Shown here: positions 16,971 through 25,860 of the stretch, one piece after another | Numbering within the stretch: the first letter of the stretch is position 1 | Layout: every line of letters begins with the position of its first letter | From: Paracoccus sp. C2R09 | GTDB taxonomy: Bacteria; Pseudomonadota; Alphaproteobacteria; Rhodobacterales; Rhodobacteraceae | Direction: 5' to 3' | NCBI RefSeq assembly: GCF_018860625.1 | Contig: NZ_JAHKQB010000014.1 | Span: 124,001 to 188,000, forward strand | DNA: 64,000 nucleotides | Notes under the pieces: generated by a model | Database searches by the model: none | The model's input: the letters and a program-made list of their open reading frames with translations, nothing else | What the model was told of the DNA's origin: nothing | Translations under genes and position numbers: made by a program

Positions 16971-18629
16971 TTACAGCCGGTCGCGCCAGCGGTTCACCAA
17001 GGGGTAGCGGCGGTCCAGCCAGAAGGCGCGGGTCGAGATGCGCGGGCCGGGGGCCGCCTGGTAACGCTTCCATTCGCTGATATAGAGCAGCTTTTCCACC
17101 TTGCGGACGGTGTCCTCGTCGAAACCCTGCGCGACCAGATCGGCCAGCGCCAGGTCCTTCTCGACCAGTCCGTCGAGGATCGCGTCCAGCACCTCGTAGG
17201 GGGGCAGGCTGTCCTCGTCCTTCTGGTCGGGGCGCAGTTCGGCCGATGGGGGCTTCGAGATGATGCGCGGGGGGATCACCTCGCCCGGATTGCCCATCAT
17301 CCAGTCGCGGTGGTTGGCATTGCGCCAGCGGCAGGTCTCGAAGACGCGGGTCTTGTAGAGATCCTTGATCGGGTTGTAGCCGCCCGCCATGTCGCCATAG
17401 ATCGTGGCATAGCCGACCGCGACCTCGGACTTGTTGCCGGTGGTCAGCAGCATCTCGTTGAACTTGTTGGAAATCGCCATCAGCATCACGCCGCGCAGGC
17501 GGGACTGGATGTTTTCTTCCGTGACGTCGGGCTCGGTGCCCTCCATCAGGTGGGCCAGCGCGCCGCCCACCGCGTCGCGCGCGCCGTCGATGCGCACCGT
17601 GTCCAGCCGCGCACCGATCCGGGTTGCGCAATCGGCCGCGTCGTCCAGGCTGGTCTGCGAGGTGTATTCCGAGGGCAGCATCACGCAGCGCACGTTCTCC
17701 GGCCCGATCGCATCGGCGGCGATGGTGGCGACCAGCGCACTGTCGATCCCGCCCGACATGCCCAGCAGCACCTTGCGGAAGCCCGACTTGCGCAGATAGT
17801 CGCGCAGGCCCAGCATCATCGCGTGGTAATCCTGTTCCCAGGCATCGGGCTGGACCGCCATCGGGCCGGGTTCGGCCTGCCAACCGTCCGCGCCGCGCGT
17901 GAAATCGACATGGGCGATCGCTTCCTCGAAGGCGGGCAGCTGGACGACCTTCCGACCGCCGGGGTTCAGCACGAAGCTGGCCCCGTCATAGATCTGGTCG
18001 TCCTGACCGCCGACCATGTTCACATAGACCAGCGGCAACCCGGTCTCGACCACGCGGCCGACCATGTGGCCCATGCGCAGGTCCAGCTTCTCGCGGTGAT
18101 AGGGGCTGCCATTCGGCACGACCAGGATCTCGGCCCCGGTCTCGGCCAGGGTCTCGGCCACGTCGGGATACCAGCTGTCCTCGCAGATGGGGCTGCCGAT
18201 GCGGGCGGGCCCCACGGCATAGGGGCCGCTGATCGGGCCGGACTGGAACAGGCGCAATTCGTCGAAAAGCTGCTGATAGGGCAGGTGGTGCTTCAGCACC
18301 CGCGCGACCAGCCTCCCGTCCCGGAAGATCCAGTAGGCGTTATACAGCTTGCCATCCTCGGGCCACGGGGCGCCGATGCCGATGGCGGGGCCATCCGTCA
18401 GTTCCGCCCCGAGCGCCATCACCGCCTCGACCGCCTGCGCGGTGAAGGCGGGCTTCAGCACCAGGTCCTGCGTCTGGTATCCGGTGATGAACATCTCGGG
18501 CAGGGCCAGCATGTCGGCGCCCGCCTCGCGTGCGGTCCGCCATGCCTGACGCGCCTTTTCGGCATTGCCGGGCAGGTCGCCCACGGTTGCGTTCAGCTGG
18601 CCGATGGTCAGGCGGAAACGTTCGGTCAT
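16971..18629 (-). CDS. nadE: Glutamine-dependent NAD+ synthetase
   Basis: This 552-residue two-domain enzyme amidates nicotinate adenine dinucleotide to NAD. The N-terminal glutaminase (CN-hydrolase) domain covers about residues 5-255, with SPICEDSWYPD holding the nucleophilic Cys and LVVPNGSPYHREK following. The synthetase domain has the PP-loop LLGMSGGIDSALVATIAADA at about 285-305 and NKSEVAVGYATIYGDMAGGY. AAGGA lies eight bases before the ATG. The gene stands alone, with the HNH gene downstream on the same strand. Confidence 0.95.
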   Translation of the reverse strand: MTERFRLTIGQLNATVGDLPGNAEKARQAWRTAREAGADMLALPEMFITGYQTQDLVLKPAFTAQAVEAVMALGAELTDGPAIGIGAPWPEDGKLYNAYWIFRDGRLVARVLKHHLPYQQLFDELRLFQSGPISGPYAVGPARIGSPICEDSWYPDVAETLAETGAEILVVPNGSPYHREKLDLRMGHMVGRVVETGLPLVYVNMVGGQDDQIYDGASFVLNPGGRKVVQLPAFEEAIAHVDFTRGADGWQAEPGPMAVQPDAWEQDYHAMMLGLRDYLRKSGFRKVLLGMSGGIDSALVATIAADAIGPENVRCVMLPSEYTSQTSLDDAADCATRIGARLDTVRIDGARDAVGGALAHLMEGTEPDVTEENIQSRLRGVMLMAISNKFNEMLLTTGNKSEVAVGYATIYGDMAGGYNPIKDLYKTRVFETCRWRNANHRDWMMGNPGEVIPPRIISKPPSAELRPDQKDEDSLPPYEVLDAILDGLVEKDLALADLVAQGFDEDTVRKVEKLLYISEWKRYQAAPGPRISTRAFWLDRRYPLVNRWRDRL

Positions 18630-18708
18630 GGTGTCGTCCTTCGTGCGGGCCCCTGCGGGTCATCCAACGACATAGGTGATCGGACCCCAAAGGAAAAGTC
18701 GGGCTTTG

Positions 18709-18720
18709 CCCCTGCAGGGG
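18709..18720. repeat. 12-bp perfect palindrome upstream of the MORN gene
   Basis: CCCCTGCAGGGG lies 42 bases before the MORN-gene ATG in the nadE/MORN divergent region. It could be an operator or a small hairpin in a leader. There is no further support. Confidence 0.3.
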
Positions 18721-18761
18721 GATGGGTTAAACCCGAAGCCAAACGACTTGAGGGCAGAGGC

Positions 18762-20243
18762 ATGAAGCGGGCAACTCGGGCGCAGACGGCCCTTGGCGCG
18801 ATCGCGTTGGCGGGGATGGCGTGGACCGCCCCCGTGGCGGCGCAGGTCATCACCAAGCAATACGACGATGGCGGCGTCTACGAGGGCACGTTCCGCAACG
18901 GCGTGCAGCACGGGCAGGGCAGCTACGAGCTGCCGAACGGCTATCGCTATGACGGCGACTGGGTCGAGGGCCAGATCATGGGCCAGGGCCGCGCCGAGTT
19001 TCCGAACGGGTCGATCTACGAGGGCCAGTTCGCCGCCGGCAAGCCCGACGGGCAGGGCAAGATCACCTATGCCGATGGCGGCACCTATGAAGGCGATTGG
19101 GTCGCGGGCGAGATCACCGGCCAGGGCATCGCCAATTACGCCAACGGTTCCGTCTATGACGGGCAGTTCGTGCGCGGGCTGCACCAGGGCAAGGGCGTGC
19201 TGACCCAGCCCAACGGATACCGCTACGAGGGCGACTGGAATTCCGGCGTGAAGGAAGGCCAAGGCAAGATCACCTATCCCGACGGATCGACCTATGAAGG
19301 CGGCATGATGGCCGGCCAGCGCGCGGGGCGCGGCAAGCTGACCATGACCGACGGGCTGACCTATGACGGGGTCTGGGCCGCGGGGCAGATGTCGGGGCGC
19401 GGCGTGCTGGTCCAGCCTTCGGGCGATCGTTACGAAGGGGAATTGCGGGGCGGCAAGCGTCAGGGTTCCGGCGTCGCGACCTATGCCAATGGCGATGTCT
19501 ATGACGGCCAGTTCAAGGATGACCGCCGCCATGGCGAGGGCGTCTTCACCGGGGCCGACGGCTATGTCTATGAAGGCCAGTGGGTGGACGGCCGGATGGA
19601 GGGCAGCGGAACGATCACCTATCCCGACGGGTCGGTCTATGTCGGCCAGATGCGCGCGGATCGGCCGGACGGGACCGGCAGGATCACCTATGCCGACGGG
19701 TCCACCTACGAAGGCCAGTGGTCCGAGGGCGTGATCCAGGGCGACGGCAAGGCCAGCTATGCCAACGGCATGGTCTACGAGGGCGGCTTCCGCAATGCCA
19801 GGAACGAGGGGCAGGGCCGCATGTCCTATCCCGACGGCTATGTCTATTCCGGGGCGTGGAAGGATGGCCAGCGCCACGGCGAGGGTCAGGCCACATATCC
19901 CGACGGCACGGTCTATACCGGCAGCTTCGTCGATGGTCTGCGCGAGGGGCAGGGTCGCCTGACCACGCCCGACGGCTTCGTCTATGAAGGCGGCTGGAAG
20001 GGCGGAGAGATCGACGGCAGCGGTGTCGCGACCTATGCCAATGGCGATGTCTACGAAGGCACCTTCGCCAGCGGCAAGCGCCAGGGACAGGGCGTCATGC
20101 GATACGCCACCGGTCAGGTCGCATCGGGCACCTGGGAGGACAACCGGCTGGTCGAGGCCGACGAGGCCAATGGCGCCGACGGGGGAGCAGCGGCCGAAAG
20201 CGCCCCGACCCCCGATCTGCCCGCGGATGGCGATCAGCCCTGA
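18762..20243 (+). CDS. Exported MORN-repeat protein
   Basis: The 493-residue protein has a Sec-type signal (MKRATRAQTALGAIALAGMA, cleavage near residue 27). Residues 40-453 are 18 consecutive 23-residue MORN repeats of the form YEGxWxxGxxxGxGxxxYxDGxx. A degenerate 19th unit starts with ASGTW. The C-terminus is acidic and Ala/Pro-rich. MORN repeats form elongated beta-hairpin rods, and in other proteins bind lipids or act as scaffolds. An exported copy suggests a periplasmic or surface role. Repeat 12 and repeat 15 depart most from consensus (YVGQM, YSGAW). Its function is unknown. Confidence 0.88.
   Translation: MKRATRAQTALGAIALAGMAWTAPVAAQVITKQYDDGGVYEGTFRNGVQHGQGSYELPNGYRYDGDWVEGQIMGQGRAEFPNGSIYEGQFAAGKPDGQGKITYADGGTYEGDWVAGEITGQGIANYANGSVYDGQFVRGLHQGKGVLTQPNGYRYEGDWNSGVKEGQGKITYPDGSTYEGGMMAGQRAGRGKLTMTDGLTYDGVWAAGQMSGRGVLVQPSGDRYEGELRGGKRQGSGVATYANGDVYDGQFKDDRRHGEGVFTGADGYVYEGQWVDGRMEGSGTITYPDGSVYVGQMRADRPDGTGRITYADGSTYEGQWSEGVIQGDGKASYANGMVYEGGFRNARNEGQGRMSYPDGYVYSGAWKDGQRHGEGQATYPDGTVYTGSFVDGLREGQGRLTTPDGFVYEGGWKGGEIDGSGVATYANGDVYEGTFASGKRQGQGVMRYATGQVASGTWEDNRLVEADEANGADGGAAAESAPTPDLPADGDQP
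18879..20120 (+). repeat. 18 in-register 69-bp tandem units encoding MORN repeats
   Basis: From the TAC at 18879 to the degenerate unit starting at 20121, the repeat phase is exactly 69 bases for 18 units without insertion or deletion. The units differ at many synonymous and non-synonymous positions, so this is an old, diverged array rather than a recent expansion. Confidence 0.85.
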
Positions 20244-20268
20244 TCGCCCCGCGGCATCGCTTGGTCTG

Positions 20269-20299
20269 AAAAATTGCGGCATCCGGCCATCCCGGATGC
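20269..20299 (-). terminator. Terminator after the YcjF-like gene
   Basis: Arms GCATCCGG (20279-20286) and CCGGATGC (20292-20299) enclose a 5-base loop. On the minus strand the hairpin is followed by CGCAATTTTT. It lies just past the stop at 20311. Confidence 0.75.
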
Positions 20300-20310
20300 T
20301 GCGGGCGCGG

Positions 20311-21330
20311 TCACTTGCTGTCGTCGCTGCCGAACAGCCCCGCAAGGCCGCGGCTGACAAGGTTGCCGACCTTGGGGCGTGGCTGGGCGATGAAGGGCAG
20401 GGGGCGGCAGACCTCCATCGCGGCGATGCCCACGCGGGCGGTCAGGGCGCCGTTCACCAATCCCTCGCCGAAGCGGCGCGAGAGCTTCGCAAGAACGCCG
20501 CCGCCCGCGACCGTGTGGATCAGGTCGTCCCCTGCGGCGACGGCCCCGGTCGCGATCAGATGGGTCATCACCGTCCGCGCCAGGCGCCAGCCGCCGACGG
20601 CACCTGCGCGACCGCCATAGATCTCGGCCATGCGGCGGATCATGCGCAGGTTCGCGGCCAGCGCCGCCGCGACATCGGCAAAGGCCAGGGGCACCAGCGC
20701 GGTGGTCGCGGCGACGGTGCGGGCGGCGGCCTCGATTTCCCGGCGGGCAAGCTGGTCGAGACCCGCCAGAAGCTCGGTCTCGGCATGGGTCAGGACGGTT
20801 TCGGCATCGAAGCCTTCGTCCTGCGCCTGTGCCAGCCGGTCGCGCTGCCACTGCATTTCGGGGCGGTCGGCATAGAGCGCGAGCATCCCTTTCGTCACCG
20901 CCTTGGCCGCCGTCAGGTCGTCATCGGCCAGCGCGGTCCCTGCCTGCCGCTGCAGCCCGTCGATCCTGGCCAGCCGCCGAAAGGCCCGCCATTCGCGAAA
21001 CGCAAGGCCAAGCGCGGCAAAGGTGAAGGTCGCGAACAGCGCCACCGCGATCCAGCCCAGCAGCGGGTATCGCGTCAGCATGTCGTTGATGAATTCCAGC
21101 GCCGCGACCCCCAGCAGGAAGGTCAGAAGCGCGGCCCCCGCATTGACGAACAGCCGTGTCAGTCGGGACGGGGGCCGCCCGACCAGCCGGGTCACCATCT
21201 CCATCGTGCGGGGGCGGGGAAGGGGCCTGTCATCGGCGTCGATGCGCGGCGCGTCGGCGGGGTTCGCGGGGCCGTCCTCCAGCTCGATCAGGACGGGGCC
21301 ACGCGGGCGCTTGGGCGTGTCGGTCGTCAC
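20311..21330 (-). CDS. YcjF-like inner-membrane protein (DUF697/TIGR01620)
   Basis: The 339-residue protein has a short charged N-terminus, two membrane segments at about residues 60-117 (LLTFLLGVAALEFI and LLGWIAVALFATFTFAALGL), and a long C-terminal helical domain with LVPLAFADVAAALAANLRMI, as in YcjF/TIGR01620 proteins. The start is GTG at 21330, overlapping the YcjX-like gene's TGA as GTGA. The longer open frame upstream is antisense-type readthrough and not used. YcjX-YcjF pairs are often stress-induced envelope proteins of unknown mechanism. Confidence 0.82.
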   Translation of the reverse strand: MTTDTPKRPRGPVLIELEDGPANPADAPRIDADDRPLPRPRTMEMVTRLVGRPPSRLTRLFVNAGAALLTFLLGVAALEFINDMLTRYPLLGWIAVALFATFTFAALGLAFREWRAFRRLARIDGLQRQAGTALADDDLTAAKAVTKGMLALYADRPEMQWQRDRLAQAQDEGFDAETVLTHAETELLAGLDQLARREIEAAARTVAATTALVPLAFADVAAALAANLRMIRRMAEIYGGRAGAVGGWRLARTVMTHLIATGAVAAGDDLIHTVAGGGVLAKLSRRFGEGLVNGALTARVGIAAMEVCRPLPFIAQPRPKVGNLVSRGLAGLFGSDDSK

Positions 21331-22697
21331 AGGCGGTCTCCGATCAGGAATTCGGCGGCGCGGTCCAGCCGGACATGGGGTGGCCCGTCGCCCGGACGCG
21401 CGGTGCCCGGTGCAGGGGCGAAGTTCATGATGGCGTAATCGTCGTCCAGCCACGCGGACGCGCCCTGGCGCGCGGGGTGCAGCAATTGCCCCGGATCGGC
21501 GGGCAGATCGCCCGCATGGAAGGCCGCCTGCCGCCCGTCCAGCAGACGGCCCCGGACCGCGGGCAGTTCCTCGCCCTGGTGGGCGATCATCTCCTCGGTG
21601 GTGGCGCGAAGGGCGGCGATGGCCATCGCCTCGGTCCGGGCGCCCTGAAAATCGGCCCGGTCGCGGGCCTCGCGCAGCATGGCGGTCAGGATCGCGGTCA
21701 GGCGCGGATGCTGGACATGGTGCAGGTGATCGGCCTTGGTCGCCGCGAACAGGATGCGTTCGACCCGCCGCGTGCCCAGGATCTGCGCCAGCCAGCCTGC
21801 GCGTCCGGGGCGAAAGGCCGTCAGGATGTCGGCCATCGCGCGGCGCGTATCCTCGACCGCCTGCGGGCCCTGATGGATCGCGCCCAGCACATCGACCAGC
21901 ACCACCTGCCGGTCGATCCGCGAGAAATGGTCTCGGAAGAAGGGCCGCACGACGCGGGACTTGTAGGCCTCGAACCGGCGGCGGAATTCGCGGCCCAGCT
22001 TGCCGTCCTGCAGATGCGGGGGCAGCGGCGCGAAGGTCAGCGCGGGCGATCCTTCAAGCTCGCCCGGGATCAGGAAACGCCCCGGGGTGCAATCGGCCCA
22101 ACCGGCCTCGCGCGCGGCGATCAGATGCGCGGTATAGAGATCGGCCAGCCCCTGCGCGCGGGGTTCGGCAAAGGGCGCGCCCGCATCCTCGGCCCCGATG
22201 GCGGCCAGGAACGCCTGCGCGCCGGGCCGGTTCGGCAGACGCTCCAGCACCTCGGCGGACCATTGCGCGAAATCGCGTTCCATCAGGCGCAGGTCCAGCA
22301 GCCATTCGCCGGGGTAATCCACGATATCCAGGTGCAGGTTGCGCGGCCCACGCAGCCCCGACAGCAGCCCCGAGGATTCCAGCCGCAGCGACAGGCGCAG
22401 CTGGCTGACATGTCGCGTGCCCTCGGGCCAATGCGGATCGGGGCCGGTCAGGGCAGCCAGATGGCGTTCGTAATCGAAGCGGGGGATCGTGTCGTCGGGC
22501 TGGGGCTGCAGCCAGACGGCCTTGAGCCGCCCGTCCGCCGCCGCCCGCAGCGCATGCATCCGCCCGCGTTCCAGAAGGTTGGCGACCAGCGATGTGATGA
22601 ACACCGTCTTGCCCGCGCGCGACAGCCCCGTCACGCCCACCCGGATGACCGGATCGCCCAGACCCAAGCCTTCGATCATGTCGCTGCCGATGCCCAT
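21327..22697 (-). CDS. YcjX-like P-loop NTPase (DUF463)
   Basis: This 456-residue protein has Walker A in VGVTGLSRAGKTVFITSLVA (about residues 20-39) and the DUF463 hallmarks DIVDYPGEWLLDLRLME and VVLVDVLGAIHQG. Members are GTPase-like proteins usually encoded next to YcjF, as here. The start at ATG 22697 gives MGIGSDMIEGLG; an ATG 15 codons upstream is possible. It diverges from hrpB, about 106 bases apart. The physiological role is unknown. Confidence 0.87.
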   Translation of the reverse strand: MGIGSDMIEGLGLGDPVIRVGVTGLSRAGKTVFITSLVANLLERGRMHALRAAADGRLKAVWLQPQPDDTIPRFDYERHLAALTGPDPHWPEGTRHVSQLRLSLRLESSGLLSGLRGPRNLHLDIVDYPGEWLLDLRLMERDFAQWSAEVLERLPNRPGAQAFLAAIGAEDAGAPFAEPRAQGLADLYTAHLIAAREAGWADCTPGRFLIPGELEGSPALTFAPLPPHLQDGKLGREFRRRFEAYKSRVVRPFFRDHFSRIDRQVVLVDVLGAIHQGPQAVEDTRRAMADILTAFRPGRAGWLAQILGTRRVERILFAATKADHLHHVQHPRLTAILTAMLREARDRADFQGARTEAMAIAALRATTEEMIAHQGEELPAVRGRLLDGRQAAFHAGDLPADPGQLLHPARQGASAWLDDDYAIMNFAPAPGTARPGDGPPHVRLDRAAEFLIGDRL

Positions 22698-22803
22698 GCC
22701 TGCCCTTTTCGTTCTGCCTTTTCCAGATAATAGGTATGGCATCGCGACATTGATAGGGCGGGGGCGATTGCAAGCCGCGCGGCAGGGGCGCTATCACGCG
22801 GTG

Positions 22804-25215
22804 ATGACCGACAGCTTGCCCATCGACGACGCCCTTCCCGCGCTTCTGGACGCGATGGCCACGCATGGCCGGGCGGTGCTGACCGCGCCTCCGGGGGCGG
22901 GCAAGACGACACGCGTGCCGCTGGCGCTGATGGACCGGGTGCGGGGCCGCATCCTGATGCTGGAACCGCGCCGCCTGGCCGCCCGCGCCGCCGCCGAACG
23001 CATGGCCGAGACCCTGGGCGAACCGGTCGGGCGCAGCGTCGGCTTCCGCATCCGCGGCGAAGCCGTGCCCGGCACCCGGATCGAGGTCGTGACCGAGGGC
23101 ATCCTGACCCGCATGATCCAGTCCGATCCCGAATTGCAGGGCATCGGCTGCGTCATCTTCGACGAATTCCACGAACGCAGCCTGAACGCGGATCTGGGTC
23201 TTGCCCTGGTCTGGGAGGCACGCGGCGCGCTGCGCGACGATCTGGGCGTGCTGGTCATGTCGGCCACGCTGGATGCGGGCCCCGTGGCCGCGCTTCTGGA
23301 CGACGCGCCCATCGTCACCTCGGACGGGCGCAGCTTTCCGGTCGAGACGCGCTGGCTGGACCGCCCGCTGCCCGCCGCCGCGCGGCCGCTGGACCAGATG
23401 GCCGCCCTGATCGCCCGCGCCGCATCCGAGACGCAGGACAGCGGCGGCACGATCCTGGCGTTCCTGCCCGGAGAGGGAGAGATCAGGCGCGTCGCCGCCC
23501 AGCTGGACGGCAAGGGGCACGAGATCGCGCCCCTGTTCGGCGCATTGGACCACAAGGCGCAGCGCGCCGCGCTGGCCCCGCCGGGGGATCGGCGCAAGAT
23601 CGTGCTGGCGACCTCGATCGCGGAGACGTCGCTGACGATCCCGGGGGTGCGGGTCGTGGTGGACATGGGCCGTGCAAGGCGCGCGCGCTTCGATCCGGGC
23701 AGCGGCATGTCGCGCCTGGTCACCGAACGCGCCAGCCGGGCCGAGGCGGAACAGCGGCGCGGCCGCGCGGGCCGCGTGGCCCCCGGCATCTGCTATCGCA
23801 TGTGGGCACGGACCGAGGAGGGGGGCTTTCCCGCCTTCGCCCCGCCCGAGATCGAGGTCGCGGACCTGACGGGACTTGCGCTGGAACTGGCCTCGTGGGG
23901 GGCCGAACCGGGCGATCTGGCCTTTCTGACCGCGCCCCCCGAAGCTGCCCTGGCAGAGGCGCGGTCCCTGCTGGGCGATCTGGGCGCGCTGGATGCGGGG
24001 GGGCGCATCACGCCCCATGGCAAGGCGCTGGCCCGCCTGCCGCTGCATCCCCGCCTGGCGCATATGCTGCTGCTGGCCGGTCCGCAGGCGGCTGATCTGG
24101 CGGCGCTGCTGTCCGACCGCGATCCGCTTCGCGGCGCACCCGCCGATCTGGCGCTGCGCATGGCCGCCCTGCGCGACCCGTCCGGGCGGCATCCGTTCGA
24201 GGTGAACCGCCAGGGTGTGGCGCGCATCAGGCAGGAGACCGCGCGCCTGCGCCGCATGGCGGGCAAGGCGGGGCCGGAAATGTCGCATGGCGCGATGGCG
24301 TCGCTGGCCTATCCCGACCGGATCGGACAGCGGCGCAAGGGCGATCTGCCGCGCTATGTCCTGTCGGGGGGCAAGGGGGCCGCGCTCCGCCCCGAGGACC
24401 AGTCCGGCAATGCGCCCTTCCTCGTGGCGCTGGACCTGGACGGCGATCAGCGCGAGGCCCGCATCCGTCTGGCCGCGGCGATCACCGAACCCGAGATCCG
24501 CGACCTGCATGGCGACCGCATCCGCGAGGTCGAGATCTGCGAATGGTCCCGCCGCGACGGGCGCGTGATGACGCGGATGCAGGAACGGCTGGGCGCGCTG
24601 ATCCTGTCGGACCGGGCCTGGCCCGATGCCTTGCCCGACCAGATCGCCCGCGCCGCATTGGAGGGCGTGCGCCAGGACGGCATTCCCTGGTCGCGCCTGG
24701 CCGCGCGCACGCGGGCCCGGATCGCGCTGGTCCCCGAACTGGGCCCGGTCGATGACGAAACGCTGCTGGCCGATCCCGAATGGCTGCTGCCCTGGCTGAC
24801 CCGGATCCGCAACCGGGCCGATCTGCGCGCGCTGGACTTGACCGAGGCGCTGAAGGCCCGCATCGGCTGGCAGGGCCAGCAGCTTCTGGACAAGGTCGCG
24901 CCCGCGATCTTCGTCACGCCCCTGGGGCGGCGCGTGCCGATCGACTACGATGCCGAGGACCCCTCGATCGAGGTCAAGCTGCAGGAGATGTTCGGCGTGA
25001 CGCGCCATCCGGTCGTGGGGGGCAGGCCGCTGCGCGTGGCGCTTCTGTCGCCGGCGGGGCGCCCGGTGCAGGTGACCATGGACCTGCCGGGCTTCTGGGC
25101 CAGCAGCTATGCCGATGTCAGGAAGGACATGCGTGGCAGGTATCCCCGCCATCCCTGGCCCGAGGATCCGACCGAGGCCGACCCCACCACCCGTGCCAAG
25201 CCGCGCGGGACCTAG
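22804..25215 (+). CDS. hrpB: ATP-dependent helicase HrpB
   Basis: This 803-residue DEAH-box helicase of the HrpB family has Walker A APPGAGKTTRVPLAL at residues 28-42, DEFHERSLNADLGL at about 119-132 and SATLDAGPVAALL. Motif VI follows in RAEAEQRRGRAGRVAPG, then the HrpB-specific C-terminal domain (FWASSYADVRKDMRGRYPRH). The substrate in the cell is not established. Its stop shares the palindrome CTAG (25212-25215) with the convergent DUF2794 gene. A GTG directly before the ATG is an alternative start. Confidence 0.92.
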   Translation: MTDSLPIDDALPALLDAMATHGRAVLTAPPGAGKTTRVPLALMDRVRGRILMLEPRRLAARAAAERMAETLGEPVGRSVGFRIRGEAVPGTRIEVVTEGILTRMIQSDPELQGIGCVIFDEFHERSLNADLGLALVWEARGALRDDLGVLVMSATLDAGPVAALLDDAPIVTSDGRSFPVETRWLDRPLPAAARPLDQMAALIARAASETQDSGGTILAFLPGEGEIRRVAAQLDGKGHEIAPLFGALDHKAQRAALAPPGDRRKIVLATSIAETSLTIPGVRVVVDMGRARRARFDPGSGMSRLVTERASRAEAEQRRGRAGRVAPGICYRMWARTEEGGFPAFAPPEIEVADLTGLALELASWGAEPGDLAFLTAPPEAALAEARSLLGDLGALDAGGRITPHGKALARLPLHPRLAHMLLLAGPQAADLAALLSDRDPLRGAPADLALRMAALRDPSGRHPFEVNRQGVARIRQETARLRRMAGKAGPEMSHGAMASLAYPDRIGQRRKGDLPRYVLSGGKGAALRPEDQSGNAPFLVALDLDGDQREARIRLAAAITEPEIRDLHGDRIREVEICEWSRRDGRVMTRMQERLGALILSDRAWPDALPDQIARAALEGVRQDGIPWSRLAARTRARIALVPELGPVDDETLLADPEWLLPWLTRIRNRADLRALDLTEALKARIGWQGQQLLDKVAPAIFVTPLGRRVPIDYDAEDPSIEVKLQEMFGVTRHPVVGGRPLRVALLSPAGRPVQVTMDLPGFWASSYADVRKDMRGRYPRHPWPEDPTEADPTTRAKPRGT

Positions 25216-25547
25216 TCCACGCCCCGGATCAGCTTGCGGTCCAGCACGCGCAGGACCTGGCCCAGGTCGTGGCCGCGCTTCAGGATCTGCCCGTCCATCC
25301 CGATCACGGCATAGGCGCCCTGGGCGTTCCGCAGACGCGGGCGTTTCTCGATCCGGTAGAGCGGGTGTTCGGTCGCGCGACGGAAGACGCTGAAGACCGC
25401 CACGTCCTTCAGGAAGGACATGGCATAGTCGCGCCATTCGCCGGCAGCGACGAAGCGGCCATAGGTGGACAGGATCAGACCCAGTTCGCGGCGGTCGAAG
25501 ACGACGCGGTCGGGATCGGCATGAAACGGCGGCGTGGCGTTCATCAT
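25212..25547 (-). CDS. DUF2794 family protein
   Basis: This 111-residue protein has the conserved core FDRRELGLILSTYGRFVAAG and EWRDYAMSFLKDVAVFSVF, then HPLYRIEKRPRL, characteristic of the alphaproteobacterial DUF2794 family. The function is unknown. There is no signal peptide or membrane segment. The start is uncertain: MMNATPPF (25547) fits family length, while the frame is open to 25577. Both this gene and hrpB terminate in the same CTAG. Confidence 0.8.
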   Translation of the reverse strand: MMNATPPFHADPDRVVFDRRELGLILSTYGRFVAAGEWRDYAMSFLKDVAVFSVFRRATEHPLYRIEKRPRLRNAQGAYAVIGMDGQILKRGHDLGQVLRVLDRKLIRGVD

Positions 25548-25586
25548 GACGGAATGGTGACAGCCCCGCCGCCGCAAATCAATGGA

Positions 25587-25856
25587 TCAATAGCAGGCGA
25601 CCTTCTCGATGCGGTCGTTCGGGGCATATTCGATGTTCAGCCGGTCGGGACGGAAATCCGCGGTCACGGCATCCTCGGGGCCGATGACGCGGGTACCCAG
25701 GGGAAAGTTCATCTTCTCGAGCACGGAACGCGGCTGGCCGACCAGCCCCTGATAGCCCGCGGCCCCGCAGGCATCCACGGGTTCCTCGGGTTGCGCCACG
25801 GGTTCGCAGGCGGCCAGGACGCCCAGCAGGGGCAGGAGGAATGCGATCTTCTTCAT
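25587..25856 (-). CDS. Peptidase inhibitor I78-family lipoprotein
   Basis: This 89-residue lipoprotein has signal MKKIAFLLPLLGVLAAC with lipidated Cys17. The mature part has the I78 pattern: AAGYQGLVGQPRSVLEK, VIGPEDAVTADFRPDRLNIE and the terminal DRIEKVACY. I78 proteins are small periplasmic serine-protease inhibitors or folds derived from them. It begins four bases after the stop of the next I78-like gene, so both are in one operon. Confidence 0.82.
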   Translation of the reverse strand: MKKIAFLLPLLGVLAACEPVAQPEEPVDACGAAGYQGLVGQPRSVLEKMNFPLGTRVIGPEDAVTADFRPDRLNIEYAPNDRIEKVACY

Positions 25857-25860
25857 GGTG

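Noticed and set aside
18879..20120. 69-bp periodic DNA considered as a CRISPR or satellite array
   Set aside because: The units are continuous coding sequence for MORN repeats with no spacers and many synonymous differences.
22054..25437. 1127-codon minus-strand open frame covering hrpB
   Set aside because: hrpB on the plus strand has all helicase motifs. The opposite frame shows no domain and has the composition of a shadow frame.
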